From positions 80,784,002 through 80,848,001 of the forward strand of contig CM057832.1 in assembly GCA_030068075.1 (NCBI GenBank): a stretch of 64,000 nt of DNA, written 5' to 3'. The position numbers were made by a program, and so were the translations under genes. The notes under the pieces are model-generated. The model had not been told where the DNA came from and ran no database searches. It saw only the letters and a list, made by a program, of their open reading frames with translations. The DNA is from Paguma larvata (lineage: Eukaryota; Chordata; Mammalia; Carnivora; Viverridae). Below, one piece after another: positions 36,299-47,010 of this stretch (position 1 is its first letter; each line of letters starts with the position of its first letter).

Positions 36299-38073
36299 GG
36301 TATGTACTGCCTTGTTAAGCTGTATTAAAAGAACGTTTGCAAAACTAGATCCTCCTTGTTCTTTTTTTACTTTTTTCTTTTATATTTTTCTTTACTACTA
36401 TTTTTTCAATAGCATCCTTGCTATTTTAAGCTCGGTTCATAAGTCATTCACCATTGCAACAACCCCTTGCCCTCAAAGAGCTAGCTACCGCTGTTACCAC
36501 CATATTAATATTCAGAGGAAGGTCTGAAGCTGAGAAGCTTCAACTGTTTCTCCAAGGAAACTGGTACTTGGTCTCAGAGGGACCCGATTTCAGCAGCACT
36601 CGAGTCTGCCTAACGGTAGGGGCCCTCTTACGTTGGGGAAGGGCAGCTCTCTGGCTGTCTGGATTCCGGCAAGTCAGCTTCATGGAAATCACCCTGCCTT
36701 AAGTCCTTTGGCACAGCTCCCTGCTCCCCACTTTGCCTCATTTTACTCCTTCGAACAGTTATGAGAGTTGCCATGAGAAAATGGAAGGAAAGTAGCTATA
36801 TCCGAATCAGAGAAAAGCTAAAAATAATGCCAGCTTGGTTTTGCTTTTCTTTCGTTCTTTTTTTTTTTTTCTTCTCTCATTTTGCAACTTCTGCAAAGGA
36901 AAGAACACATCACTGGTCAGCAGTAGCTATTGGTTTAGAGGAAAGGAAACTTAGGGCTTCAAAATTAACCCAGATCCTCTTACGTAGCTGTGGTTGGTAA
37001 ACAAACAACAAACAAAATATTTCTCAACCCCTTAATATTTATCAGTTTATTTGGTGTATTTCACTAGGTGCACAAGAACATGTGGGAACATCTCTGAAAG
37101 CTCAGAAGCCAATGGCTTTTATTCTTGTGACACCTTTAGTCAGGATAGAATATCGATATTAAAACGTCATGTAGCCCTCTGTTTAGACAGAAAACTGTTG
37201 TAAGGTCATGAAATGATATTCTCTCCCCAGAATGCTGCTGGTGGCTGGCAAGTGAAATAGGTACATTTTGGTGTTTCTTAGAGAGTATGACTTTCATTTC
37301 AATGACTGTCAGTAATACTACTTGATTCATTGTCTTAGGCTGTTAAATCATACTGTTAATAAGGCTTAACTTACAGCCTGTCACTTATAAATCAGTCACA
37401 CGCACATGCACGCACACACACACGCACACAAGAAAACATTATTCAAAACCTACTAGCTGGTCAACTCGAGCGGTGCACTCTTCTCTCCAAAATACACTAC
37501 CAGGTAAGGAAAGGATGTCAAGCAAAACCAAAAAAAAAAAAAAAAAAATGTCGTGCAATGATTGTGTTGTAATAGTTCAGGAGACCACCTACGTAATATC
37601 CTCTTTTCTTGTCAATGGACATTTAAAAGTGAATTTGTGGCTTTAAGTGTTACTTCTAACTTTTATAGTTTTAGAGAGATGCCAAAATCCATGGTCACCT
37701 ACTCATGACTTCTTACTTGTAAGTAAAAGACACGAGCAAAACTAAAATGGCTTCCTTCTTCCTTCTCCTTCCTATTCCTTCAAATCCCCTCACAGAGTGT
37801 GTAGTCGCACTTAGCTGAAATATTACGCCATCAGCCAGGCCAGGTCTTCCCAGTTTCAAGCTAGTGTCTTCTGAGCCCTGTAGCTCCGCCTCTCAGTCAG
37901 GCACTCTGAAGTCACTTATGGAGAAAGATTCATGAATATTTTTAGATTGATTTACTTTCCTCGTATTATTTTAATGTTTCTGTTCTGGCCTTGAGAACCA
38001 ATGTAGACGGCTCCAAATACACAGCAGCTCCTATTTTCAAGTGACCCAGCCACCTCCATACTTCCATCTCAAC
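36299..38073. other. Intergenic stretch
   Basis: Mostly unassigned. Contains a T-rich run (36859), a CACG/CACA repeat (37397-37430) and a poly(A) run (37531-37548). ORFs of 79-132 codons here lack any family signal. Confidence 0.7.
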
Positions 38074-38306
38074 CACAGAGTCTTTTATTTTTTTAATGTT
38101 TATGTATTCTTGAGAGACAGAATCAGAGCACAAGTGGGGAGGGGCAGAGAGAGAGGGTGACACAGAATTTGAAGCAGGCTCCAGGCTCTGAGCTGTCAGC
38201 ACAGAGCCTGACACAGGGCTGGAACTCAAAAACTGTGAGATCATGACCTGAGCTGAACTGGACGCTTAAGTAACTGAACCACCCGGGTGCCCCCACATAG
38301 TCCTTT
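38074..38306 (-). mobile_element. SINEC with target-site duplication
   Basis: Body 38087-38293; flanks CACAGAGTCTTTT and CACATAGTCCTTT. Confidence 0.92.
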
Positions 38307-38478
38307 TGTAGGGAACTTCCTTCATGTCAACATCCTTCAGCACACCTACTCCTTCTACAAACAACCTTTATTTTAGTGATCCTTCCAAACCGATGTGCAT
38401 AATAATTTGAAATTCTCTGAATTAGGTAGTTGCCTTACCCAACATTCTCCCCGTTCCTTGATAATAGCAGACTCCTGT

Positions 38479-38707
38479 TTTTTTTATTTTTAAAAAACGT
38501 TTTTAATATTTAGTTATTTTTGAGAAGGAGGGAGAGACAGAGTGTAAGCCGGGGAAGGGAAGAGACAGAGGGAGACACAGAATCCGAAGCAGGCTCCAGG
38601 CTCTGAGCTGTCAGCACAGAGCCTGACAAGGGACACGAACTCACAAACTGCAAGATCATGACCTGAGCCAAAGTCGGACGCTCAACCGACTGAACCACCG
38701 GGCCCCT
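38479..38707 (-). mobile_element. SINEC, first of a same-site pair
   Basis: Preceded by AGACTCCTGTTTT and followed by AGAATCCTGATTTT. Head end is GAACCACCGGGCCCC. Confidence 0.92.
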
Positions 38708-38718
38708 AGAATCCTGAT

Positions 38719-38927
38719 TTTTTTTTAAATTCATTTATTTATATTGAGAGAGAGGGAGAGCATAAGCAGAGGAGTGACAGAGAGGGAAAGAGAGAGAATC
38801 CCAAGCAGGCTCAGCGTTGTCAGCGCAGAGCCCGACAGAGGGCTTGAATTCTTGAACCATGAGATCATGACCTGAGCCTAAACCAAGAGTCAAGACGCTT
38901 CACCGACCGAGCCATGCAGGTGCCGCC
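38719..38927 (-). mobile_element. SINEC, second of a same-site pair
   Basis: Flanked by AGAATCCTGAT (38708) and AGAATCCGGAT (38928). It has a variant body with CCAAGCAGGCTCAGCGTTG and an extra CCAAGAGTC, a different subfamily from its neighbour. Confidence 0.92.
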
Positions 38928-38939
38928 AGAATCCGGATC

Positions 38940-39290
38940 TTTAAGCTAGGTACACGGCCTCCAGGATAAACACCACACTTTCCAGTCTACCTTGCAGCGG
39001 GCTGTGGCCATGCAACAGAGTTCTGGCTAAGACACTGCAGAAGGGCCATGGGACAGTTTTGTGGACTGTAGTGTCCTCATTCCTTCCTTCATCTCCCTGC
39101 CTGGGATGCCCCAGCGATGGCCGAAGCACTCCTCATTCCCCGAGAACGGGGCCATGCCCTCAAGGTGGGGGAGCTGGGACTCGGAAGCAGCCTGCAGCCT
39201 GGGTGCTGTCCTGAGCAGAGGTGCAGAAGAGGAAAATGAATTCATATGTTCTTCAGATTCCTGTATTTGCCACTGAAACAAATCCTCACC
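38940..39290. other. GC-richer unassigned stretch, possibly an old LTR or MER fragment
   Basis: TTTCCAGTCTACCTTGCAGC and TGTGGCCATGCAACAGAGTT then CTGGCTAAGACA resemble old mammalian repeat sequence I cannot name. Confidence 0.3.
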
Positions 39291-39483
39291 AAGAGAAGAT
39301 TCCATCTGTCTTTAAAATCATATATATATAATGGCTGAATGTATTCTAATTAAAAAGAATTCAAACAGTACAGGAGCATCTAAGGTAAAAAGCAGAAATC
39401 TCTGCCACCACCCAAAGCCTCGACGCCCTTCACTGAAGTAATACAACCTCTGTGAGCAATGTAACCACACGGGTCGAGATTTT

Positions 39484-39494
39484 TTTTTTTTTTG
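39484..39494. repeat. Short poly(T) run
   Basis: T run following GGGTCGAGATT, without a SINE body. Confidence 0.6.
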
Positions 39495-39589
39495 GCTAAT
39501 TCTATCTCTGCCACTGTCACGGTAGTCAGACATTTTTCTATGCATCTATATACATATGTGGCTTTTGTTTTTAATATGGCTAGGATATA

Positions 39590-39659
39590 CATACACATCT
39601 ACACACGTATCCATATACACATACATATACATATACACATACGTATACGTATACATATA

Positions 39660-39695
<36 letters not shown>

Positions 39696-39703
39696 CACAT
39701 ATG
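39590..39703. repeat. Alternating purine-pyrimidine tract (CA/TA/CGTA)
   Basis: Over 110 bases of CACACG, CATATA, CGTATA and ATATAT steps with self-complementary segments such as ACGTATACGT. Confidence 0.9.
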
Positions 39704-39913
39704 GGCTTTGTTCTGGAACTTGCTCTCTTCATATGCGCTGATAATTTTTTCTTCCCACTAGAGTTAAAACTACATCATTCATTTTTAACCATTCATGGTA
39801 TTCCTTAAAGAGATATATTATAACTTTTCACCCTATCTTTGTAAGGGCCCTGTAGATTGTTTAGACATATCTCTAAAATATGTGCAAAAGTAAACTCAAC
39901 AGATTGGCAAGGA

Positions 39914-40161
39914 ATATAGGAAAGTATTCTTTTTTTATCATTTTTTAAATCTTTATTTATTTTTGAGAGAGAGTGTGTGAGCAGGGGAGGAGCAGAGAGA
40001 GAGAGAGACAGAATCTGAAGCAGGATCCAGGCTCTGAGCTGTCAGCACAGAGCCCGACGCAGGGCTCGAACCCATGAACCTCGAGATCATGAACCGAGCC
40101 GAAGTCGGAGGCTCAACCGACTGAGTCACCCAGGCGTCCCAAAAATATAGGAAAGTATTCT
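39914..40161 (-). mobile_element. SINEC with perfect 17-bp target-site duplication
   Basis: ATATAGGAAAGTATTCT at 39914-39930 and 40145-40161; body near consensus (ACTGAGTCACCCAGGCGTCCC head). Among the youngest-looking insertions here. Confidence 0.95.
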
Positions 40162-41008
40162 GAAAAGCTGAAGTTTGTACGAGTGATAATAAACTTTATT
40201 CCCATTCCAGCTTGGTATTTGAGAGTTGTTAGCTTCTCTTACTAATTAGTTCATTTATCTTTTTATGAAATAAAAGGTCTAAATTCATAATTTCTTGTCA
40301 ACACTTCTGGGTTACTTACAATTAATGTGGTTCTATGCATGTACTGTATTTATTTTATAACAAGCTCAGGTTTTGCATTGTGTGTCTACTATGCGTAACT
40401 TTACATATGCACTTTTATCATTTAATTATAGCCTGTGAGTTTTTGGCAACGGTATACAATACATGGCTTAAATTCCCTTCTGAGTTGCTGTTTTCAGAAA
40501 GAGGAGTTGACGTATTGGGTCTTGATCATAGGGCTACTTTGTGCTTGAATGATAACTCACCTCTTCAAAGCCCAGAGCAACCCTACTGGAAAGTATTAGC
40601 AGACGGAATATTTTCCTATATACTTTTATGGCTTGGTGGTTCTTTTAACTTGATCCATTTCTCTTTATGAAAGAGGCTAAAACCCATGAGCTAGTGAGGA
40701 TGGTGGCAGGAGAAGTTAAGCTTTGGCACTCTTCCTTAAGCACTGATAAGTACAGAGTGTATGTAGAAGTGGTATTTACGTGACTATGTGTAATTATTAG
40801 AACACAACTTGTTAACGGGGTTTGTCTGTGAGGAAGAGGAAACGGGGAGGGTGATGTGTGTGGCAAACACAAAGAGGAAGAAGAAGCAAGCCCTCTACCC
40901 CTAAAGAAAAGAAAACAACTTTAAAAATAGCACGTATAAAATACACAAAAAAATTTTAAATGTCTTTACGATATAAACTGTTTAGATAGAACTAAATATA
41001 TTTGAATA
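40162..41008. other. Intergenic stretch without recognised elements
   Basis: AT-rich; a 111-codon plus ORF at 40335 has no recognisable domain. Confidence 0.65.
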
Positions 41009-41010
41009 TA

Positions 41011-41276
41011 CAATTGACCCTTGAAACATATGGGGACTTTCAACCTCACGCTGTTGAAAATCTACAGATAAGTGTTGACTCCCCCAAAACTTAATTACAG
41101 ATGGCCCACTGTTGACCGGAAGCCTTACCAATAACATAAAAAGTCAATAGACACATATTTTTACTATATACTTTATTCTTACAATACAATAAGCTAGAGA
41201 GAAGAAAATTGTCTTAAGAAAAGCATGAGAGGAAATACATTTACTGCGCAAACTCGTGTTGTTCAAGAACAAACTG
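41011..41276 (-). mobile_element. Tigger-type DNA transposon, internally deleted
   Basis: CAATTGACCCTTGAAACATA after TA, GTTGACCGGAAGCCTTACCA in the body, GTTGTTCAAGAACAAACTG at the end. Same family and orientation as 20404-20720. Confidence 0.75.
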
Positions 41277-41411
41277 TCTACTAGTACATGCGCGCTGATG
41301 TATGCATGCGGGAGCAGTATGTCTTGGAAGGCCCAGATCACTGCAGTAGCGAGGACTACCCCAGAGAGGAAGGACAGGTGACGGACAATGGGATAAAGGA
41401 GAGATGGTTCC

Positions 41412-41428
41412 TTTTTTTTTTTTTTTTT
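41412..41428. repeat. Poly(T) run
   Basis: About 17 T just before a SINEC; may be the tail of another lost insertion. Confidence 0.75.
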
Positions 41429-41450
41429 CAAAATGGGTCAGCAAACATGA

Positions 41451-41660
41451 TTTAACGTTTATTTATTTTTGAGAGACATAGAGACAGAGTATGAGCAGGG
41501 GAAGGGCAGAGAGAGGGAGAGACAGAATCTGAAGCAGGCTCCAGGCTCCAGGCTCTGAGCCGTCAGCACAGAACCTGACGCGGGGCTCAAACTCACAGAC
41601 CGAGAGAGCATGATCTGAGTTGAAGTCGGCCGCTTAACCAACTGAGCCACCCAGGCGCCT
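41451..41660 (-). mobile_element. SINEC
   Basis: AACGTTTATTTATTTTTGAG start and ACTGAGCCACCCAGGCGCC head, with a short tandem CCAGGCTCCAGGCTC in the middle. Confidence 0.94.
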
Positions 41661-41799
41661 CTCTTTTTATTTTTTTTAATACACCTTTGTATCATATTCC
41701 TGGCTATGAATGGCATCTATGATTTTTTTAATTGGAAAAGTAAACTTTTTAAAATAAATAAGATATGTACCAACAGCCTTTTTATGAAAGACACATCAT

Positions 41800-42048
41800 A
41801 AAATATCTATCAAAATATTAATTGCATACACCTTTTGACCTAGAAATTCTACTAAAAATATTTATTCTATGTATATACTCATGCAGAGATTCATGACATT
41901 CCTAGCATTATTGTTCAAAAGGTAAAATGTTGGAAACACCGTAACTTTCCACCTGTAAGGGAATAGCTTAAATAAATTTGGTTAATTCATACGTTGAAAT
42001 ATGATGGCAGGGTAAGGCTATGCATTGCCCTTACATGTGAAACTGCTA
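41800..42048 (+). mobile_element. Old L1 fragment, interrupted by a SINEC
   Basis: TTTTGACCTAGAAATTCTAC, ATTGTTCAAAAGGTAAAATG and TGGAAACACCGTAACTTTCC match typical L1 3' ORF2/UTR text. Confidence 0.55.
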
Positions 42049-42297
42049 GAAGCACCTTTATTTATTTATTTTTCATTTTTTTAATCTTCATTTACTTTTG
42101 GAAGAAAGAGAGAGAGACAGAGCACAACTTGGGGAATGGCAGAGAGAGACACAGCATCTGAAGCAGGCTCCGGGTTCTGAACTGTCAGCTCAGGGCCTGA
42201 CGTGGGGCTCGAACTCACAAACCACAAGATCATGACCTGAGCTGAAGTCGGATGCTTAACCAACTGAGCCACCACGGGGTCCTGAAGCACCTTTATT
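42049..42297 (-). mobile_element. SINEC with perfect 14-bp target-site duplication
   Basis: GAAGCACCTTTATT at 42049-42062 and 42284-42297; body between. Confidence 0.94.
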
Positions 42298-42448
42298 GTG
42301 AATAACCTCCAAGAAAAAGTTGGACCAAAAGAGTGAATGAAGCATTCTGATTAATAAGAGAATCTAGACTAAAAGATGGTGAATTTTTTTCATCACAAGT
42401 GTGGTCAATTCACATACAGCTGCATTGAAAACATTTAATATCCTGTGA

Positions 42449-42508
42449 TATTAATATATATATATATTATATATTCCGTAATATATTATATATATATATA
42501 TTCCGTAG
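42449..42508. repeat. (TA)n with duplicated segment
   Basis: Two TA blocks, each followed by TATTCCGTA. Confidence 0.85.
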
Positions 42509-42861
42509 ATTAAATGAACAATTTAGGATTTCCTGTAACAAACATGTTTATAATGTCATGACACGCTTTGAAATTAAAAGTTATATTCTGGGAGATTAAC
42601 TTCGAAGTTAACGATCGACTCGCCTAGAGAACGACTTGCTCTTTTTCAGTAAGCATTGACAAGAAAAATTAATATACTATAAAAGAAACCGAGCACACCT
42701 GGACCTATGCCCTACCTGGCCAGTGTTCTTTGTGCATTGTGCCTCTGGGGCCACCAGAATGCCAACGTTAACTTTATTGCCTTTACTGAGCAATATAGTA
42801 ACCAAAGCAGTACTTTGAATTCTAAAAACTCTGGAGTCCCTAAGATTCTGTCTTGCCAAGT

Positions 42862-42918
42862 TTTGCGTGAAACTTGCAACTTTGCGTGGAACTTGCAAGT
42901 TTGCATGCAAGTTGCATG
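42862..42918. repeat. Three-copy 19-bp tandem repeat
   Basis: Units TTTGCGTGAAACTTGCAAC, TTTGCGTGGAACTTGCAAG and TTTGCATGCAAGTTGCATG at 42862, 42881 and 42900. Units 1 and 2 differ at two positions; unit 3 is more diverged. Confidence 0.9.
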
Positions 42919-43118
42919 AAAATGCCAAGTTTTGCATTGTGGCCCGTAATCCGTCTTTTTTTTTTTTTCTTAAGTGCAACTATCAAAAGCAAGAGGTTAA
43001 CACCAACGCGATGCTATTAATCAATGTGCAGACATGATGCAAATGTTGCTGGCTGTCCCACAAGCATCCATTTTCTGGACCAGAATCCAACAAGATCTCC
43101 CATGACTTTTAGTTATCC

Positions 43119-43260
43119 CATCTCTTTATTTTTAATTTTTTTAAGATTTTATGTTTTTAAGTCATCTCTACACCTAGCATGGGGCTCCAAGTCACAACCC
43201 CAAGACTAAGGGTCGTATGTCCCACCGACTGAGCCAGCCAGGCAACCCTACATCTCTTTA
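43119..43260 (-). mobile_element. Older short CAN-SINE variant
   Basis: AAGATTTTATGTTTTTAAGT, CATGGGGCTCCAAGTCACAA and GACTGAGCCAGCCAGGC; short carnivore type. Flanked by perfect CATCTCTTTA (43119 and 43251). Confidence 0.82.
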
Positions 43261-43655
43261 ATCTACTTATTCGGGGGCATCGTTCTATCTCTTCCATGAC
43301 TTTGACACGCTCAAAGAGTACTTGGTCAGTTATGTGGTAGATTTCTCTCAACTCTGGTTTGTCTTACGCTTCCTCGGGATTAAATTCGGGTATGTGTTTT
43401 TGGCTAGAAGATCACTGGTTGATGTTATATCCTCTGTGCACCACTTCAGAAGGTACGTGATAGCCATACATCCCTTTACTGATGATGTTAACTTGGGTCA
43501 CTTGGTTCGAATGGTGTCCTGCCAGGTTTCTCCACCGTAAAATTACTATTTTCTGCATCATAGTTAATAAGTATCTAGTGGGGAGACACTTTGAGGCTAT
43601 GTAAATATCATATTTTTCATCATCTTTTAGCCCATAATTTTAGCATCCATTATTC
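43261..43655. other. Unassigned intergenic stretch
   Basis: No repeat or exon recognised. Confidence 0.6.
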
Positions 43656-43657
43656 TT

Positions 43658-43875
43658 TTTTAAAATTACAGCTTTATGAAGGTATCATTTCCCTAGCATA
43701 AAATTCACCCATTTTAAGTGTCTAACGCAAGAATTTTAATTCGCTTATACAGTTGTGTGACAGTCGCTACGATCTGGTTTCAGAACACTTCCATCATCCC
43801 CAAAATTGCCTTTCTCAACCTTGGGCCCCAGGCAACCATCGATCTACTTTCTGTCCTTATTTGTACGATTCAGTA
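43658..43875 (-). mobile_element. Old L1 3'-end fragment
   Basis: AAAATTCACCCATTTTAAGTG, ACAGTTGTGTGACAGTCGCT and AACACTTCCATCATCCCCAA match the reverse strand of ancient L1 3' ends. Confidence 0.75.
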
Positions 43876-43909
43876 ATTTTTTTCTCATTTATTTGCTTGA
43901 CTTTTACCT

Positions 43910-44146
43910 TTGTTCATCTGCACACTTACAGACCTGGACACTGTAGGAGTGAGAAGACTCAAGTCTAACACATTGTTAGATGTTCGATGTAGGACGCCGA
44001 CAAGCCTGGAAGCCAAGAGAAACGACGAGTCATTTACTGACCTCAGAGGAAAAACGGACTTTGGATTTTCTACCCATCAGCAGGACCTGAGTGATCCTGT
44101 TGTTGAGATCTCCAGTAAATTTGTAAAAGTCATCCCAAGGAAATGA
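43910..44146 (+). other. 78-codon ORF, unassigned
   Basis: Open reading frame behind an acceptor-like CACTTACAG, hydrophilic C-terminal part. No domain recognised; directly downstream of an L1 fragment. Probably chance. Confidence 0.15.
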
Positions 44147-44525
44147 TCTCTCTGAATATGTGAAGCTCAAGGCATAATCTTTGATATCTTGTAAACACTA
44201 AGTAATTCTGATTTTATGACATCAGTGTGCCTTGGAAAAATGTTGAGGTCCAGAGGCTTTGTTTCTTTGTTTTGTTTTGTTCTGGCTTGTTAGTTTTATA
44301 GGTCTTTGCTCCTTGGTTTGCTGTTTAAAATTATTTTCATCCAGAGACCATTTTACTAACCCAATGCAATATAATTTCAAGGATCTTAGGTCTCTCCCAC
44401 ACCCTCCAGGATGAAAAGGCTTCGTTGGTTTCACTGCAGTATATAGGCCAAATATAGCCCACAGCTATGTTTTATCATAAAGCAGTGTTTGAAAAATCAG
44501 GATGTTTACATTTCTGAGAACTTAG

Positions 44526-44789
44526 CTATCTGGATTCTCTCTCTCTCTCTCTTTTTTAAATTTGTTTTAATGTTTATTTATTATTGAGAGAGAGAGAGAG
44601 AGAGCAGGAGTGGGGAAGGGTCAGAGAGAGAGGGAGACACAGAATCCGAAGTAGGCTCCAGGCTCTGAGCTGTCAGCACAGAGCCTGATGCTGGTCTCCA
44701 GCCAACAAACTATGAGATCATGACCAGAGCCGAAGTCACACGCTTAACTGACTGAGCCACCCAGGAGTCCCATAATCTATCTGATTCTC
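44526..44789 (-). mobile_element. SINEC with target-site duplication
   Basis: Flanks CTATCTGGATTCTCT and CTATCTGATTCTCT; head ACTGAGCCACCCAGGAGTCCC. Confidence 0.92.
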
Positions 44790-44818
44790 TTAAAAAAATC
44801 TTTATATTTTGTGATATG

Positions 44819-44926
44819 TTTTTTCAATTTATTTTTTTTAAGTTTGTTTACTTATTTTGAGAGAGAGAGAGAGAGAGAGAGCATGAGCAGGCAGGAGGGG
44901 CAGAGAGAATCTCAAGCAGGCTGTGC
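44819..44926 (-). mobile_element. Truncated SINEC
   Basis: AAGTTTGTTTACTTATTTTG, GA repeat, AATCTCAAGCAGGCTGTGC, then stops without the tRNA-like head. Confidence 0.8.
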
Positions 44927-45026
44927 TTGGGAAAATTTAACTTTTTCCAACCTCACCTACCCAGAGCACACCCATTATGCACCACTGTTTCTATTTCCCC
45001 ATACTTCCAACATATTTGTCTTGGTT

Positions 45027-45267
45027 AGATTAATTTTTTTTTATTTTTTTAAACACTTTTATTCGGTTTTTGAGACAGAGAGAGACCGAGCACAAGCAGG
45101 GGAGGGGCAGGAGAGGGAGGGAGACACAGAATCGGAAGCAGGCTCCAGGCTCTGAGCTGTCAGCACAGAGCCCGATGCGGGGCTCGAACTCACGAACTGT
45201 GAGATCATGACCCGAGCTAAAGTTGGCCACTTAACCGACTGAGCCACCCAGGCGCCCCCAGATTAAT
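45027..45267 (-). mobile_element. SINEC with short target-site duplication
   Basis: AGATTAAT at 45027 and 45260; nearly consensus body with GGCTCGAACTCACGAACTGT and GCCACCCAGGCGCCCCC. Confidence 0.95.
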
Positions 45268-45545
45268 ATTTATTTTAACGTTCTTGGACTTGGGTAAATG
45301 ATACTCACAGACGCATTCACAGTGGAGCTTCATGGGATCCTGTTTTCTTTTTCCTACTCTACTTTTCATTTTCCCTGAAACTGATACTTTCCCTGTTTCT
45401 GTTCTTACAGTTTTGTTCGTGCTCTGTTGCGTACTTATCACTAATTCACCTCCAACTCTTACACACGTGTCTAAATGTCCTTGTTGTGTATTCAAATAGG
45501 TCAGGCACTCTTTTAATTTCATATCCTTAAAAAAAAAAATCCATC

Positions 45546-45668
45546 CCAGGTCCTGAACACCTTGATCTCGGACTTCCAGCCTCTAAAACCGTGAGATGCC
45601 AAATTTCTGTCGTTTCAGCCACACACACCCTGCGGTATGTTGTATGAAGCCCCAGGAAAGAAATGCAC
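45546..45668 (+). mobile_element. MLT1-type MaLR LTR 3' fragment
   Basis: CACCTTGATCTCGGACTTCC then AGCCTCTAAAACCGTGAGA, AATTTCTGTCGTTTCAGCCA and GGTATGTTGTATG follow the MLT1 LTR end. Confidence 0.75.
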
Positions 45669-45977
45669 CGTGTTTGGAAATTGCCCAGTGATGTGCCTTG
45701 GGGTAGGTCTAATTTCACCCATTATCTGGACACTCAGTAGCTCTTAAATCTGCAAACTCATGTCCTTTCTCTGGAGTTATTTTCTTGACGGTTTCCTTCC
45801 TTTGGTTTTCTTTGTCTCTCATGATGGAACTCTTCTAGTGCAGCTATTGAACTTCTTATTCTGATCGCATTTTCTTTTTTTTTTTTTCTTCAACTCTTTT
45901 TCCATTCCTTTCTTTTCAAAGCTCTACTTTCTGGGAGGTTTGCTCAACTTTATCATGCAAACTTTCTCTGAAAATTT

Positions 45978-46126
45978 TTAAGCGTATTTATTTATTTATT
46001 TTGAGAGAGAGAGAGAACTTGAGAAAGGGAGAGGCAGAGAGAGAATCCCAAGCAGGCTCTGCACTGATGCAGGGCTCGAACCCATGAACTTCGAGATTGT
46101 GACCTGAGTCAAAACCAAGAGTCAGA
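45978..46126 (-). mobile_element. Truncated SINEC
   Basis: AAGCGTATTTATTTATTTAT, GA run, CCCAAGCAGGCTCTGCACTG and CAAAACCAAGAGTCAGAG; the last part of the head is lost. Confidence 0.85.
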
Positions 46127-46337
46127 GTCTCTCTCTGGATCTGTTTATTCTGCTATCATATGTATTTTTAATTTCCCAAAGCGCCCTTTAATTCTATGAA
46201 TTGTTCTTTAAAAGTACATAATATCCTTGTTTCCTGAGTGCAATATCACCTCTTACCGTCTGTGCATATTACTAACAGTTTTCTGATCCTGTTAGAGTCT
46301 TGCTTGCTTCCAAGTTGCTTTTGTTTGTTTGTTCGTT

Positions 46338-46558
46338 CTGGTCTCCACCTTATTTTTCTCTTGAGAAAGAGACAGAGAAAGGGCACATATGAGCGAGGGA
46401 CAGAGAGAGAAAGAGAGAGGGAGAGAAGGGGGAGCGAGAGGGAGAAGCGGGGCTTCACCCGGAGCTCACGTTCACCTGAGTGGGACTTGAGCTCATGACC
46501 TGAGCCAAAGTCAGATGCTTAACTGACTGAGCCGCCCAGGAACCCTGGTTTCCGCCTT
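46338..46558 (-). mobile_element. SINEC with 14-bp target-site duplication
   Basis: CTGGTCTCCACCTT and CTGGTTTCCGCCTT flank a diverged body 46352-46544. Confidence 0.88.
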
Positions 46559-46559
46559 C

Positions 46560-47010
46560 TGATGAGACGAAAAAAACCCTCACTAAAGGTCTCATAAAGG
46601 CCTGATTTATAAAGGCAGGCATTCTAGATTTCTCTGTAAGTCAGTATGACTGTACAAAAACTTCGTTTAAACCAAAAGCGTGCCTATGGCTCGCCAAGCA
46701 GCCACTGTAGTTCTGTCTTACAAATGAGTGACTACCTAAGGCAAAGCCGCCTGGTCCTTAAGACAGCCATCATGCCCCTCCTCCCCTGACGTGAAATCTT
46801 GTGATTCCTGCCTAGACGTTAATCTATAATCTTCTGAGCTTTTAAAAAACGTGAACAAGTATATAACCCTGTAAAACTTTTCATTCTCCAGAGAGCACTT
46901 TCTTCCCTGTAAAGAGCAAGTGTCCTGGGCAGTCCTCCTAACCTGGGCTCGAACAAAACTCTGTTTCTTTTTAGAGATTCTGGAAGATTTGTTCATTTGG
47001 ATCAACACTT
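46560..47010 (+). mobile_element. LTR-like sequence (solo LTR candidate)
   Basis: TATA-like AGTATATAACCC at 46858, then about 90 bp later CCTGGGCTCGAACAAAACTC, which resembles the poly(A)-signal region (CGAATAAAACTC) of retroviral-type LTRs. No internal viral genes are present. Ends are unclear and the family is not assigned. Confidence 0.4.

Noticed and set aside
42862..42918. CRISPR-like short repeats
   Set aside because: Direct tandem units without spacers in a mammalian genome.
43910..44146. 78-codon ORF behind an acceptor-like site
   Set aside because: No donor, partner exon or known protein; kept only as a weak entry.
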